From assembly GCF_024611995.1 (NCBI RefSeq), contig NZ_CP102510.1, positions 186,001-250,000 on the forward strand: a stretch of 64,000 nucleotides of DNA, read 5' to 3'. The notes beneath the pieces are model-generated. The model saw nothing but the letters and a program-made list of their open reading frames with translations, did no database searches and was not told the origin of the DNA. Below, piece by piece: positions 36,368 to 45,600 of this stretch. Positions within the stretch are counted from its first letter, which is position 1. Each line of letters opens with the position of its first letter. The translations under genes and the position numbers were made by a program. Source of the DNA: Streptomyces sp. NBC_00162 (GTDB lineage: Bacteria; Actinomycetota; Actinomycetes; Streptomycetales; Streptomycetaceae).

Positions 36368-37129
36368 ATGGGAACTCACACGAAAAGCCGCTGGTTCGTC
36401 GGCGTCCCCCACGAAGGCCCCAAGGAGTGCGCGCTGTACGCCTTTCCGCACGCGGGCGCCGGCGTGACCACGGTGCGGCCGCTGTGCGTCGAGCTCTCCG
36501 ACGCCTTCGACGCCTTCGCGGTACGACTCCCGGGCCGGGAGTCCCGGCTCGAGGAGCCGGCGGAGACCGCCATGCCCGAACTCGCCGACAAGCTCGCCGA
36601 CGAACTGCTCCAGCACGCCGAGGGACGGCCGGTGGTGCTGTACGGGCACTGCGCCGGCTCGACGATCGCCTACGAGGTGGCACGGCGCCTGGGCCCCGCC
36701 CGGGTGCGGGCCCTGGTCGTCTCCTCGAACCCGGCCCCCGGCAGCGTCCGCCGCGAGCCCACGTTCGCGCTGCCGCGGCCGGACTTCCTCCGGCAGGTCG
36801 TGGCGGACGGGTACCTCCCGGCGCAGCTCCTCGGCAACGAGGAACTGCTCGACATCGTCGAGCCCGCCCTGCGCGCCGACTACGAACTCATCGAGACCCA
36901 CGAGCTGGAGCTGTACGAGCGCGGCGGCGCCGAGCCCGTCGCGGTCCCGACGGTGGCCGTGTACGGCCACGACGACCACACCGTCGAACGCGCCCAGCTC
37001 GACGCGTGGTCGACGCTCACCACCGGGCCGTTCCGGCTCGTGTCGCTGCCGGGCGGCAACGACCTGCCGACCAGCCGCCCGGCGGACCTGGCGGCGGCCA
37101 TCGGCGAGGCCGTGGCGGCCCTCGCCTGA
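36368..37129 (+). CDS. Type II thioesterase-like alpha/beta hydrolase with Cys nucleophile and no catalytic His at the usual place
   Basis: The 253-aa protein is collinear with type II (editing) thioesterases of PKS/NRPS systems: YAFPHAGAG (25-33), RLPGRESRLEEP (53-64) and an acidic loop VYGHDDHTVE (198-207). The nucleophile elbow reads LYGHCAGS, so Cys95 replaces the usual serine of GHSMG. The usual LPGGHF motif reads LPGGNDLP, so Asn231 stands at the catalytic His position. His201 and His204 lie in the acidic loop and might substitute. The enzyme may be slow, specialised (acyl transfer, lactonisation) or a non-hydrolytic partner. It is divergent from the PCP/A pair and 125 bp ahead of the methyltransferase gene. 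The ATG has only a weak ribosome binding site. Confidence 0.85.
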   Translation: MGTHTKSRWFVGVPHEGPKECALYAFPHAGAGVTTVRPLCVELSDAFDAFAVRLPGRESRLEEPAETAMPELADKLADELLQHAEGRPVVLYGHCAGSTIAYEVARRLGPARVRALVVSSNPAPGSVRREPTFALPRPDFLRQVVADGYLPAQLLGNEELLDIVEPALRADYELIETHELELYERGGAEPVAVPTVAVYGHDDHTVERAQLDAWSTLTTGPFRLVSLPGGNDLPTSRPADLAAAIGEAVAALA

Positions 37130-37254
37130 GCACCGGCGCGGCGCCCGGCCGGGTCTGGCACACATCTGTCAGACGGCCCGATGACCCGGTGCTCCCCTTC
37201 CTAGGGTGGGCTCACGACCGAACCTGCGCACCATGACCGAAAGGGAACAGGAGC

Positions 37255-38724
37255 ATGGCGCCCCTCACGAACGCGCGACAGCGCCCCACCAGCCGGTTCG
37301 AGGAGGCCGAGGCCGCGCTCCGCGCGCAGGAGGGCGTGGCGCAGGCGGCCGTGGTCTCCCGCGAGGACCGGCTCGGGGAGCGGCGCCTGGTGGCGTACGT
37401 CGTACCCGGGGTGCCGGACGCGGACGTGACCCGGCACGTGGAGAAGTGGCGCGCGGTCTACGACGAGATGTACGGCGACACCGCGGCGGACAACGGGATC
37501 GGCGAAGACTTCACCGGATGGAACAGTGCCTACACGCGCGAACCCATCCCCCTGCCGCAGATGCGCCAGTGGCGCGCGTCCGCGGTGGAGCGGGTGCGCG
37601 CTCTGGAGGCGCGCCGGGTGCTGGAGATCGGGGTGGGCTCCGGGCTGCTGCTCGGGCCGCTGGCACCGGAAACCGAGGCCTACTGGGCCACCGACTTCTC
37701 CGACGCGGTCATCGAACGGCTCGGCGCCCAGGTCGCCGCGGAGCCGCGGCTGAAGGACAGGGTGACACTGCGGTGCCAGCCCGCCGACTCCGCCGACGGA
37801 CTGCCGGCGGAGTACTTCGACACGGTGCTCCTCAACTCGGTCGTGCAGTACTTCCCCGACGCCGCCTACCTCTCGGCCGTCCTGGACGTCGCGCTCCGGC
37901 GGCTCGCCCCGGGCGGCCGGATCCTCGTCGGCGACGTCCGCAACCACGGCACCCTGCGGGAGTTCCTGACGGCCGTCCACCACGCCCAGCGCCCCGGTGA
38001 CGAGCCGTCCGCCGTGCGGGCGGCGGTCGCCCGCGCCGTGCTCCGCGAGACGGAACTCCACCTCGATCCGGGCTTCTTCACCGAGTGGGCCGACGCGCAC
38101 GACGAGGTCGCGGCCGTGGACGTCCGGCTCAAGCCCGGACCGGACGGGAACGAACTCACCCGCCACCGCTACGAAGTCGTCCTGCACAAGCGGTTGAGCA
38201 CGCCGACGCACCTCGCGGACGTCCCCGCCGTCACCTGGGGCTCGGACGTGCACCAGGTGTCCGGCCTGGAGGCCGAGCTGGCCCGGCACGGCGGCCGCCT
38301 GCGGCTGACCCGGATACCGAACGCCAGGCTGGTGAGCGAGGCGGCCGAATGCGGGGCCCCCGCCACGGCGGAAGGCACGCCCCTCGACCCGCACGCGCTG
38401 GAGACCTGGGGCCGGGAGCACGGCCGCGCCGTCCTGTGCACCTGGTCGGCCGAGGCGCCCGGCTGGTTCGAGGCGGTGATCGTGCCCGCGGACGGCAGGC
38501 ACTGCTACGGCGGGGTGTACCGGCCCCTGGACACCCGGGCCAGGCCGCTCGCCAACGTGCCCGGGGCCTCCCGCCGGGCCTCGAGGCTGCCGGCGGTGCT
38601 GCGGCGGGAACTGGCGGCCGAACTGCCCGGCCACCTGGTGCCGGACGACATCGTGGTCATCGCCCACCTGCCGCTGACCGCCGACGGCACGGTAGACCGC
38701 GCCGCGCTCCCCGAACCGAACTGA
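37255..38724 (+). CDS. NRPS-type N-methyltransferase embedded in an orphan adenylation C-terminal subdomain
   Basis: The protein is 489 aa. Residues 14-51 ([19 protein letters not shown], then RRLVAYVVP) match the part of an A domain just after motif a8. An NRPS-type methyltransferase follows, with [45 protein letters not shown] and [11 protein letters not shown]. At the end, about 440-489, comes the rest of an A subdomain with [26 protein letters not shown], where Thr stands for the usual Lys-preceding Gly-Lys of motif a10. Motifs a1-a7 (ATP and amino-acid binding) are absent, so it cannot adenylate. It resembles the back end of an A domain interrupted between a8 and a9, the position linked to backbone N-methylation. 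It probably N-methylates the aminoacyl-PCP in trans. AGGAG precedes the ATG, and the MbtH gene follows by 17 bp. Confidence 0.88.
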   Translation: MAPLTNARQRPTSRFEEAEAALRAQEGVAQAAVVSREDRLGERRLVAYVVPGVPDADVTRHVEKWRAVYDEMYGDTAADNGIGEDFTGWNSAYTREPIPLPQMRQWRASAVERVRALEARRVLEIGVGSGLLLGPLAPETEAYWATDFSDAVIERLGAQVAAEPRLKDRVTLRCQPADSADGLPAEYFDTVLLNSVVQYFPDAAYLSAVLDVALRRLAPGGRILVGDVRNHGTLREFLTAVHHAQRPGDEPSAVRAAVARAVLRETELHLDPGFFTEWADAHDEVAAVDVRLKPGPDGNELTRHRYEVVLHKRLSTPTHLADVPAVTWGSDVHQVSGLEAELARHGGRLRLTRIPNARLVSEAAECGAPATAEGTPLDPHALETWGREHGRAVLCTWSAEAPGWFEAVIVPADGRHCYGGVYRPLDTRARPLANVPGASRRASRLPAVLRRELAAELPGHLVPDDIVVIAHLPLTADGTVDRAALPEPN

Positions 38725-38741
38725 AGGCAGCGGAGGAAGAC

Positions 38742-38957
38742 ATGGCAGTGAACCCGTTCGACGACGAGGACGGCGAGTTCTACGTGGTGGTCAACGACGA
38801 GGAGCAGCACGCGCTGTGGCCCACGTTCGCCGTCGTGCCCGACGGCTGGCGCGTCGTGGCCGGCCCGGCGGGGCGGGCGCGGAGCATCGCGTACGTCGAG
38901 GAGAACTGGACCGACCTGCGGCCGCGGAGCCTGCGCGAGGCGACGCCGGCGTCCTGA
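38742..38957 (+). CDS. MbtH-like protein
   Basis: The 71-aa protein carries the family hallmarks: [20 protein letters not shown], then the conserved tryptophans in LWPTF and PDGWRVV, GPAGR, and the C-terminal [11 protein letters not shown]. MbtH proteins bind A domains as chaperones and activators, so this one most likely supports the interrupted A domain at 33519-35876 and any A domain downstream of 64000. GGAGGA precedes the ATG, and it follows the methyltransferase gene by 17 bp, so they are co-transcribed. Confidence 0.95.
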   Translation: MAVNPFDDEDGEFYVVVNDEEQHALWPTFAVVPDGWRVVAGPAGRARSIAYVEENWTDLRPRSLREATPAS

Positions 38958-39065
38958 CGCGGGCCTGTGGCCGCGGACTCGACCGGGGCTCGTCCGTGCC
39001 GAGAGGTCCATGGGTTTCGGTGGTTCGGACCGGATGTACGTGGGTTGTACAGGGAGGACGTGCCC

Positions 39066-39605
39066 GTGGGCGTTCGAAATTCCGACGTCGTCTTCGTCCG
39101 CTGGCCGGCGCAGGCGGATCTGAGAACCCGCTGCCGGCAGGAGGGCATGCCGCGCCTGCTCGTCGTTGAGGCGGGCGCGCAGCCGCCGATCAGCAACGAT
39201 CCGGTCGAGGACTGGGTACGCCCCCCGGTGTCCCGGGACGACCTCGAAGCCCGGGTCACCGTCCTGCAGAGCCGTTTCGACAGCAACCGGGTACCGACGA
39301 TCGACTCGACCGGGACCCTGAGCTTCGGCCATCACTCCATCACCGTCTCCACCACGCAAACGGAGTTGATGCGCCTGCTCGTCGACCGCTTCGGCGACGT
39401 CGTGCACCGCTCCGAGTTCGTGCAGCGCTTCGCCCTGCAGACGCTGACGCTGAACAGGAACGCGCTCGACCTGCACATCATGCGGCTGCGCCGCCGGCTC
39501 CTGCCCATCGAACTGTCCATCCGGACCGTGTGGGGGCGGGGCTACATGCTGGAGAACGCGGTGTCCGCCGAGGCCGTCCCGGCGGCGAACGCCTCCGGTG
39601 TCTGA
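39066..39605 (+). CDS. OmpR-type winged-helix regulator with a degenerate receiver
   Basis: The protein is 179 aa. The C-terminal half is a typical OmpR/PhoB DNA-binding winged helix: ITVSTTQTELMRLLVDRFGDVVHRSEFVQ, then LNRNALDLHIMRLRRRL and IRTVWGRGYML (this run is split here by position: about 93-160). The N-terminal about 75 residues look like the last part of a receiver domain (WVRPPVSRDDLEARV, like the usual KPF-DELLARV region), but the acidic pocket and phospho-acceptor Asp are absent. It is therefore probably not controlled by a sensor kinase, as for atypical JadR1-like cluster regulators. The GTG at 39066 is chosen because AGGGAGG lies 8 bases upstream; the GTG at 39060 is too close. 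It sits between MbtH and the CCR and is a likely cluster-situated regulator. Confidence 0.8.
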   Translation: MGVRNSDVVFVRWPAQADLRTRCRQEGMPRLLVVEAGAQPPISNDPVEDWVRPPVSRDDLEARVTVLQSRFDSNRVPTIDSTGTLSFGHHSITVSTTQTELMRLLVDRFGDVVHRSEFVQRFALQTLTLNRNALDLHIMRLRRRLLPIELSIRTVWGRGYMLENAVSAEAVPAANASGV

Positions 39606-39663
39606 CCGTGCCGCACCCCACAGAGCGCAGGGACCAACCGACCACTCGACACCGGAGATTACC

Positions 39664-40917
39664 TTGAACTCCTCGACGACCAGCACCCTCTACGAGGTGG
39701 GCGACCTGCCCCCGCTCGGGACCGTCCCCCGTTCCATGTACGCGTCGGTCATCCGCCCGGAACGGTACGGGGCCCCGGCTACGGCCTTCCAGACGGAGGT
39801 CGTCGAGACGCCCGAGGTGCCGCCCGGGTTCGTCCTCGTCGCGGTCATGGCCGCCGGCATCAACTACAACAACGTCTGGGCGGCCAAGGGGCATCCCGTC
39901 GACGTCGTGGCGGCACGTCAGCGGCAGGGCAGCCCGGAGCCCTTCCACGTCGGCGGATCGGATGCCTCCGGAATCGTCTGGAAGGTGGGAGAGGGCGTAC
40001 GGCAGGTCAAGGTGGGCGACGAGGTCATCGTCTCGGCCGGCCTGTGGGACGAGCACGATCCCGATGTCCGGCTCGGCGTCGATCCCATGTTCGCGGCATC
40101 GCTGAAGGCGTGGGGCTACGAATCGAACTGGGGCTCGTTCGCCCAGTTCGCCCTGGTGGCCGACTTCCAGTGTCTGCCCCGGCCCACCAGGCTGAGCTGG
40201 GCGGAATCCGCGGGATTCCTGCTGACCGGTGCGACGGCGTACCGGCAGCTCAACGGCTGGGCGCCCAACACGGTGCAGCCCGGTGACGGAGTCCTCATCT
40301 GGGGCGGCTCCGGCGGCCTCGGCTCCATGGCCATCTCCCTGACCCGGCAGATGGGAGGCAGGCCCATCGCCGTCGTGTCCTCACCGGAGAAGGCCAAGTA
40401 CTGCCTCGACCTGGGTGCGGCGGGCGTCATCGACCGGACCAAGTTCAGCCACTGGGGACGCGTGCCCGAGGCCGGCACCGAGGAGCACAAGCGGTGGACC
40501 GCCGACCTGCGGGCCTTCGGGCGGGAGATCTGGGACATCCTCGGTGAGAAGGCCTCTCCCAAGATCGTTTTCGAGCATCCCGGCAGCGACACCATCCCCA
40601 CGTCGGTCTACGTGTGCGGCACGGGCGGGATGATCGTGATCTGCGGGGCCACGTCCGGCTTCAACGTGGACGTCGACCTCAGGTACCTGTGGATGAGGCA
40701 GAAGCGGCTCCAGGGATCCCATTTCGCCAATCCGCGCGAGTGCCTCGCCGTGACCCGCCTCGTCGACATGGGCCTCCTCGACCCGCACCTGGGGCACACG
40801 TACGCCTTCGAGGAGATCGGCCGGGCCCATCAGGACCTGCTGGAGGGCGTGCAGGCACCGGGCAACTCGGCCGTACTGGTCGGTGCGACGAACAATCCCG
40901 GTCTCGGGGACCGCTGA
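39664..40917 (+). CDS. ccr: Crotonyl-CoA carboxylase/reductase (CCR)
   Basis: The 417-aa enzyme belongs to the medium-chain dehydrogenase superfamily. It reductively carboxylates an alpha,beta-unsaturated acyl-CoA with NADPH and CO2 to an alkylmalonyl-CoA; with crotonyl-CoA the product is ethylmalonyl-CoA. CCR-typical blocks are present: MAAGINYNNVWAAKG near 80 (the Asn used in CO2 binding), WGSFAQFALV, the NADPH loop IWGGSGGLGSMAI, and KRLQGSHFANPRE with the conserved His. The start is a TTG with GGAG 7 bases upstream. It follows the regulator by 58 bp. Its location implies that at least one module uses a larger extender, yet none of the eight visible AT domains carries an obvious ethylmalonyl-type motif. 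Confidence 0.93.
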   Translation: MNSSTTSTLYEVGDLPPLGTVPRSMYASVIRPERYGAPATAFQTEVVETPEVPPGFVLVAVMAAGINYNNVWAAKGHPVDVVAARQRQGSPEPFHVGGSDASGIVWKVGEGVRQVKVGDEVIVSAGLWDEHDPDVRLGVDPMFAASLKAWGYESNWGSFAQFALVADFQCLPRPTRLSWAESAGFLLTGATAYRQLNGWAPNTVQPGDGVLIWGGSGGLGSMAISLTRQMGGRPIAVVSSPEKAKYCLDLGAAGVIDRTKFSHWGRVPEAGTEEHKRWTADLRAFGREIWDILGEKASPKIVFEHPGSDTIPTSVYVCGTGGMIVICGATSGFNVDVDLRYLWMRQKRLQGSHFANPRECLAVTRLVDMGLLDPHLGHTYAFEEIGRAHQDLLEGVQAPGNSAVLVGATNNPGLGDR

Positions 40918-41162
40918 GCCGTCGCAGAAATCCTCGGGAAGCACTCGAGGAGCAGTTGTGCCGCAATCGCGAGAAAGCTGCACACTGCATGAATGGACAG
41001 ATCGAGATCCGGGTTGTCTGCCATCATCGAGTCACGCCAATCCGCGGGGGTTTTTCCCGAAGTCAACGGGAATTCGTTTCCGCGGCCGGGCGTGACCGCA
41101 TGTCCTCCGAGCGGGGTTCCGCCTGGGCCGGCCGAACAGGCCCTTACAACCACGGAGTCGAC

Positions 41163-42347
41163 TTGACCAGGACCGATCTGCAGCCGGTGGCGTTCCCCAC
41201 CGAGCGCACCTGCCCCTTCAGCCCTCCCCCGAAGCTGACCGAGCTGCGGGACGAGCACCCGGTGAGCAGACTGGCCTACCCCGACGGCACCGACGGCTGG
41301 CTGGTCACCGGGTACGCCGCCGCGCGTGCCGTCCTGAACGACCCCCGGTTCAGCTCACGCGGAGAACACCGCCGGATGGCGGTGGGGGAGGGCGCCCCGG
41401 GGCCGACGAGGCCGGGCGTCTTCATCTTCATGGACCCCCCGGAGCACAGCCGGTTCCGGAAGCTGTTCACCGGTGAATTCACCGTACGGCGGACCAGGAA
41501 CCTGGAACCGAAGGTGGAGCGGATCACCGCGGACCGGATAGCCGCGATGCGGGAGATCGGACCGCCGGTGGATCTCGTGCGCGAATTCGCCCTGCCGATT
41601 CCCTCACTGGTGATATGCGAGCTGCTGGGTGTTCCGTACGAGGACCACGCGTTCTTCCAGCGGCATTCGGAAACCATGCTCGACTACGACCGCTCGATGG
41701 ACGAGGTCGTGGAAGCATTCCAATTGATGGCGGAATTCCTGACCCGGCTGGTCCGCCTCAAGCGCGAGCGGCCGCAGGACGACCTGCTGAGCAGGGTCGC
41801 CGCGTCCGACCTCACGGACGAGGAAGCCGCGGGCTCGGCGATGCTCGTCCTCACGGCGGGCCACGAGACCACCGCGAAGATGCTGGGACTCGGCACGTAC
41901 CTGCTGCTCTCCCGGCCGGAGCAACTGGCGCTGCTGCGCAAGGACCCGTCCCTGATCGACGGCGCGGTCGAGGAGATGCTGCGCTACCTGAGCATCGTCC
42001 AGTTCGGCATCATCCGCGGAGCCACGCAGGACGTCGAGCTGGAGGGCCGGCGGATCCGGGCGGGCGAGGTCGTGACCGTGGCCCTGTCCGCGGCCAACCG
42101 CGACGGCGACGCCTTCCAGGACCCGGACGCGCTCGACCTGACCCGCAGCGCCGGCCGGCACCTCGGCTTCGGCTACGGCGTGCACCAGTGCGTGGGACAG
42201 CAGCTCGCCCGGGTCGAAATGCGGGTGGCCTTCGGCCAGTTGATCCGCGAGTTCCCCGGCCTGCACCTGGCCGCCGCGCCCGACGAGATCGAGACGACCC
42301 ACCTGTCGTCGATGTACGGCGTGCGGCGCCTGCCCGTCGGCTGGTGA
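41163..42347 (+). CDS. Cytochrome P450, paired with a ferredoxin
   Basis: The 394-aa soluble P450 has AGHETT (232-237), EEMLR as ExxR (270-273) and the heme loop FGYGVHQCVGQQLAR with Cys343. A TTG start at 41163 with GGAG 5 bases upstream gives an N-terminus (TRTDLQPVAFPTERTCPF) of normal family length. An in-frame ATG at 41100 would add 21 unusual residues, so the start is uncertain. It lies directly before the [3Fe-4S] ferredoxin gene, its probable electron donor. It shares the general CYP105/107-like pattern with the P450 at 27303-28508, but the two are clearly different enzymes. Its expected role is oxidation of the polyketide-peptide. Confidence 0.93.
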   Translation: MTRTDLQPVAFPTERTCPFSPPPKLTELRDEHPVSRLAYPDGTDGWLVTGYAAARAVLNDPRFSSRGEHRRMAVGEGAPGPTRPGVFIFMDPPEHSRFRKLFTGEFTVRRTRNLEPKVERITADRIAAMREIGPPVDLVREFALPIPSLVICELLGVPYEDHAFFQRHSETMLDYDRSMDEVVEAFQLMAEFLTRLVRLKRERPQDDLLSRVAASDLTDEEAAGSAMLVLTAGHETTAKMLGLGTYLLLSRPEQLALLRKDPSLIDGAVEEMLRYLSIVQFGIIRGATQDVELEGRRIRAGEVVTVALSAANRDGDAFQDPDALDLTRSAGRHLGFGYGVHQCVGQQLARVEMRVAFGQLIREFPGLHLAAAPDEIETTHLSSMYGVRRLPVGW

Positions 42348-42352
42348 CGGCG

Positions 42353-42553
42353 ATGAGGGTCGACGTCGACACGGACAAGTGCTGCGGCGCGGGCATGTGC
42401 GCGCTGACCGAGCCCCTGGTGTTCGACCAGAGCCGGGAGGACGGGACGGTCGTGCTGCTCAGCGCGCATCCGCCCGAGGAACTGTGGGACAGCGTCGAGG
42501 AGTGCGTGCGGGTGTGCCCCTCGCAGGCGATCAGCCTCGACGAGACCGCGTAG
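42353..42553 (+). CDS. [3Fe-4S] ferredoxin for P450
   Basis: The 66-aa acidic protein has the P450-ferredoxin pattern: KCCGAGMC (Cys10 and Cys16) and VCPSQAI (Cys55) bind the cluster. The position of the usual second cysteine of a 4Fe-4S motif is not a Cys. Cys11 and Cys51 are additional. It transfers electrons to the adjacent P450 and perhaps also to the one at 27303-28508. The ATG at 42353 lies 5 bp after the P450 stop. A GTG at 42344 overlapping that stop (GTGA) is an alternative start. Confidence 0.92.
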   Translation: MRVDVDTDKCCGAGMCALTEPLVFDQSREDGTVVLLSAHPPEELWDSVEECVRVCPSQAISLDETA

Positions 42554-42644
42554 GGACCGGGTGGCCGGCAGCGGCCGCCCCCGGACCCCGGCACCGCCGG
42601 CGCGGACCACCGTGCCTTTCACCTGCCCCAAGTGAGGATGCGTG

Positions 42645-45600
42645 ATGAACGCCGACGACATTGCCATCATCGGACTCGGCTGCCGCCTCCCCGGCGGGAT
42701 CGATTCCCCCGAAGCGCTCTGGCAGGGCCTGCTGGACGGGATCGACGCCATCGGCGAGGTCCCCCCGCAGCGGTGGAGAGCCGATGACTGGCATGACGTC
42801 GACCCCTCGGCGCCCGGCAAGATGACGACCCGCTGGGGCGGGTTCCTGGACGACGTCGCGGGGTTCGACGCCGCGTTCTTCGGCATCTCGCCCACCGAGG
42901 CCGCCCAGATGGATCCGCAGCAGCGGGTGGCCCTGGAGGTCGCCTGGGCCGCGGTCGAGGACGCCAGGATCCGCACCGACCGGCTCGCCGAATCGGCCAC
43001 CGGCGTGTTCTTCGGCACCATGTGGCAGGAGTACCACCTGGCCACCGGGGCGTCCGCCGGTGAGATCCGCACGCACACCGCCATCGGCACGGACACCTCG
43101 ATCATCCCGGCCCGCATCGCGTACGCCCTCGACCTGCGCGGCCCGGTGATGTCCGTCGGCACCGGGTGCAGCTCGTCCCTCGTCGCCATCCACCAGGCGG
43201 TCCGGAGCCTGCGCTCCGGAGAGTCGGACCTCGCGCTGGCCGGCGGGGTCAGCCTCATCCTCCACCCCCACACCACCGTCGCGATGTCCAAGTTCGGCAC
43301 GCAGAACCCCGACGGGCAGTGCCGCGCCTTCGACGCGGACGCCAACGGGTACGTACGGGGCGAAGGCTGCGGCGTCGTCGTCCTGCGCCGGCTCGGCGAC
43401 GCCCGGCGCAGCGGCGACCGGATCTACGCGGTGATCCGCGGCAGCGCCGTGAACAACGACGGCACCACCGACGGCCTGGCCACCCCGAGCGCCGACACGC
43501 AGGCCGAAGTGCTGCGCTCGGCCTGGCGGGAGGCCGGAACGGACCCGGGCCTGGTGTCGTACGTGGAGGCCCACGGCACGGGGACCCGCCGGGGCGATCC
43601 GATCGAGGCCGCGGCCCTGGGCAGCGTGTTCGGCGACGGCAGGAAGACCGGGGAGCCGCTGCGGATCGGGTCGGCCAAGACCAACTTCGGCCACCTCGAA
43701 CCGGCCGCCGGAGTGCTCGGCGTACTCAAGACCTCCCTGGCGCTCTTCCACGGCGAGCTGCCCCCCAGCCTGCACTTCCGCCGGCCCAACCCGGACATCG
43801 ACTTCGACGCGGCGAACCTGGCCGTGGTCACCGACCGGCAGCCGTGGCCCCAGGGAGCGCGCCTGGCCGGAGTCAGCAGCTTCGGCTACGGCGGTACCAA
43901 CGCCCACCTCGCGCTGGCCGGGCCGCCGCCGGCGCGGGCCGCCGAGGTCCGGGAACCCGCCGCGCGGACGCGGATCCCCTGGGTGCTGTCGGCGCGCTCC
44001 GAAGAGGCCCTGCGGGAACAGGCCGGCAGGCTGCGCGCCCACCTCGCCGCGCACCCCGGCCTGTCGGCCGCCGACGTCGGCTTCTCCCTGGCCACCACCC
44101 GCGCCGACCACGAGTACCGGGCCGTCCTGCTCGGACGGGAGACCGCGGACCTGAGCCGGGGGCTGGAGGCGCTCGCGTCGGGAGCCCAGGTGCCGGACCT
44201 GGTCGTCGGATCCGGCCGCGGGCGCGGCCCGGTTCTGATGTTCGCCGGACAGGGTGCCCAGTGGGCCGGCATGGCCGCGGAACTGCTCGACTCCTCACCG
44301 GTGTTCGCCGAACGGTTCGCGCAGTGCGAGGCGGCGCTGGGACCGTTCGTGGACTGGAAGCTCACCGAGGTGATCGGGAACGCGGACGCCCTGGAACGGG
44401 TGGACGTCGTACAGCCCGCCCTGTGGGCGATGATGGTGTCCCTGGCCGGGCTGTGGAAGCACTTCGGCGTCGACCCGGACGTCCTGCTCGGGCACTCGCA
44501 GGGCGAGATCGCCGCGGCGTGCCTGTCCGGCGCGCTGTCGCTCGAGGACGCGGCGGCCGTGGTGGCGCTGCGGGCCCGGGCCATCCGCCGCGGTCTGGCT
44601 GGCCGGGGCGGCATGGTCTCCCTGGTGTGCTCGCGGGCGGACGCGCTGCGGCTGACCGGGCGGTGGCCGGACCGGCTGTCGGTGGCGGCCGTCAACGGGC
44701 CCCGCAGCACGGTGGTCTCCGGCAGCCCGGAGGCGCTCGAGGAACTGCTCGCGCACTGCGGATCCGCCGGGATCCGCGCCAAGCGGGTCCCGGTCGACTA
44801 CGCCTCGCACTCGGCGCAGGTGGAGGCCATCCGCGAGGACATCCTGACCGACCTGGCCGGTATCCGGCCGCGCCCCGGGGCTGCCGGCTTCTTCTCCACC
44901 GTCGACGTCGGCCGGATCGACACGGCGACCCTGGACGCGGGCTACTGGTACCGGAACCTGCGCTCCACGGTCGAACTCGACGCGTGCGTGCGCGAGCTGG
45001 CCGCCGAGGGCCGCAGCGTGTTCATCGAGTGCACCCCCCACCCCGTGCTCACCATGGGCGTGGAGGAGAGCGCCGAGGTGCGCACCGTCGGAACGCTGCG
45101 CAGGCAGGAGGGCGACCGCTTCCTGACGGCCCTGGCCGAGGCGTACGCCGCCGGGGTGGACGTCGACTGGAGCCGCGCCTTCGAGCGGGCGAACACCGTG
45201 GACCTGCCCACGTACCCCTTCCGGCACCAGCGGTACTGGATCGACGGCGCGGCGGACGGCGGCGGGCCGGCGCAGGACGCGCCGTTCTGGGACGCGGTGG
45301 GCCGCGAGGACCTCGACGGGGTGGCCCGCACCCTGGGCCTCGACCGGGACGCCCTCGCCCCCGTCCTGCCCGCCCTGGCCTCCTGGCGCAGGCGGCGCAC
45401 CTCGGAGTCCGTCGTGGACGGCTGGGAGTACAAGGCCGCCTGGAAGGAGGTTCCCGGACCGGCGGTGCGCCCGGGCGACTGGCTGGTCCTCGCGCCCGCC
45501 GGCGACGCCTGGGCGCGCTCGGTGGCCGGGGCCCTGACCGGACAGGGCCTGCGCGTCACCCTCATGGAGCTCGAACCCGGCCTCGACCGGGGTGCGCTCG

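Noticed and set aside
41100..41162. Upstream ATG start for the second P450
   Set aside because: Adds 21 residues atypical of P450s and has no good ribosome binding site; kept only as an alternative to the TTG at 41163.
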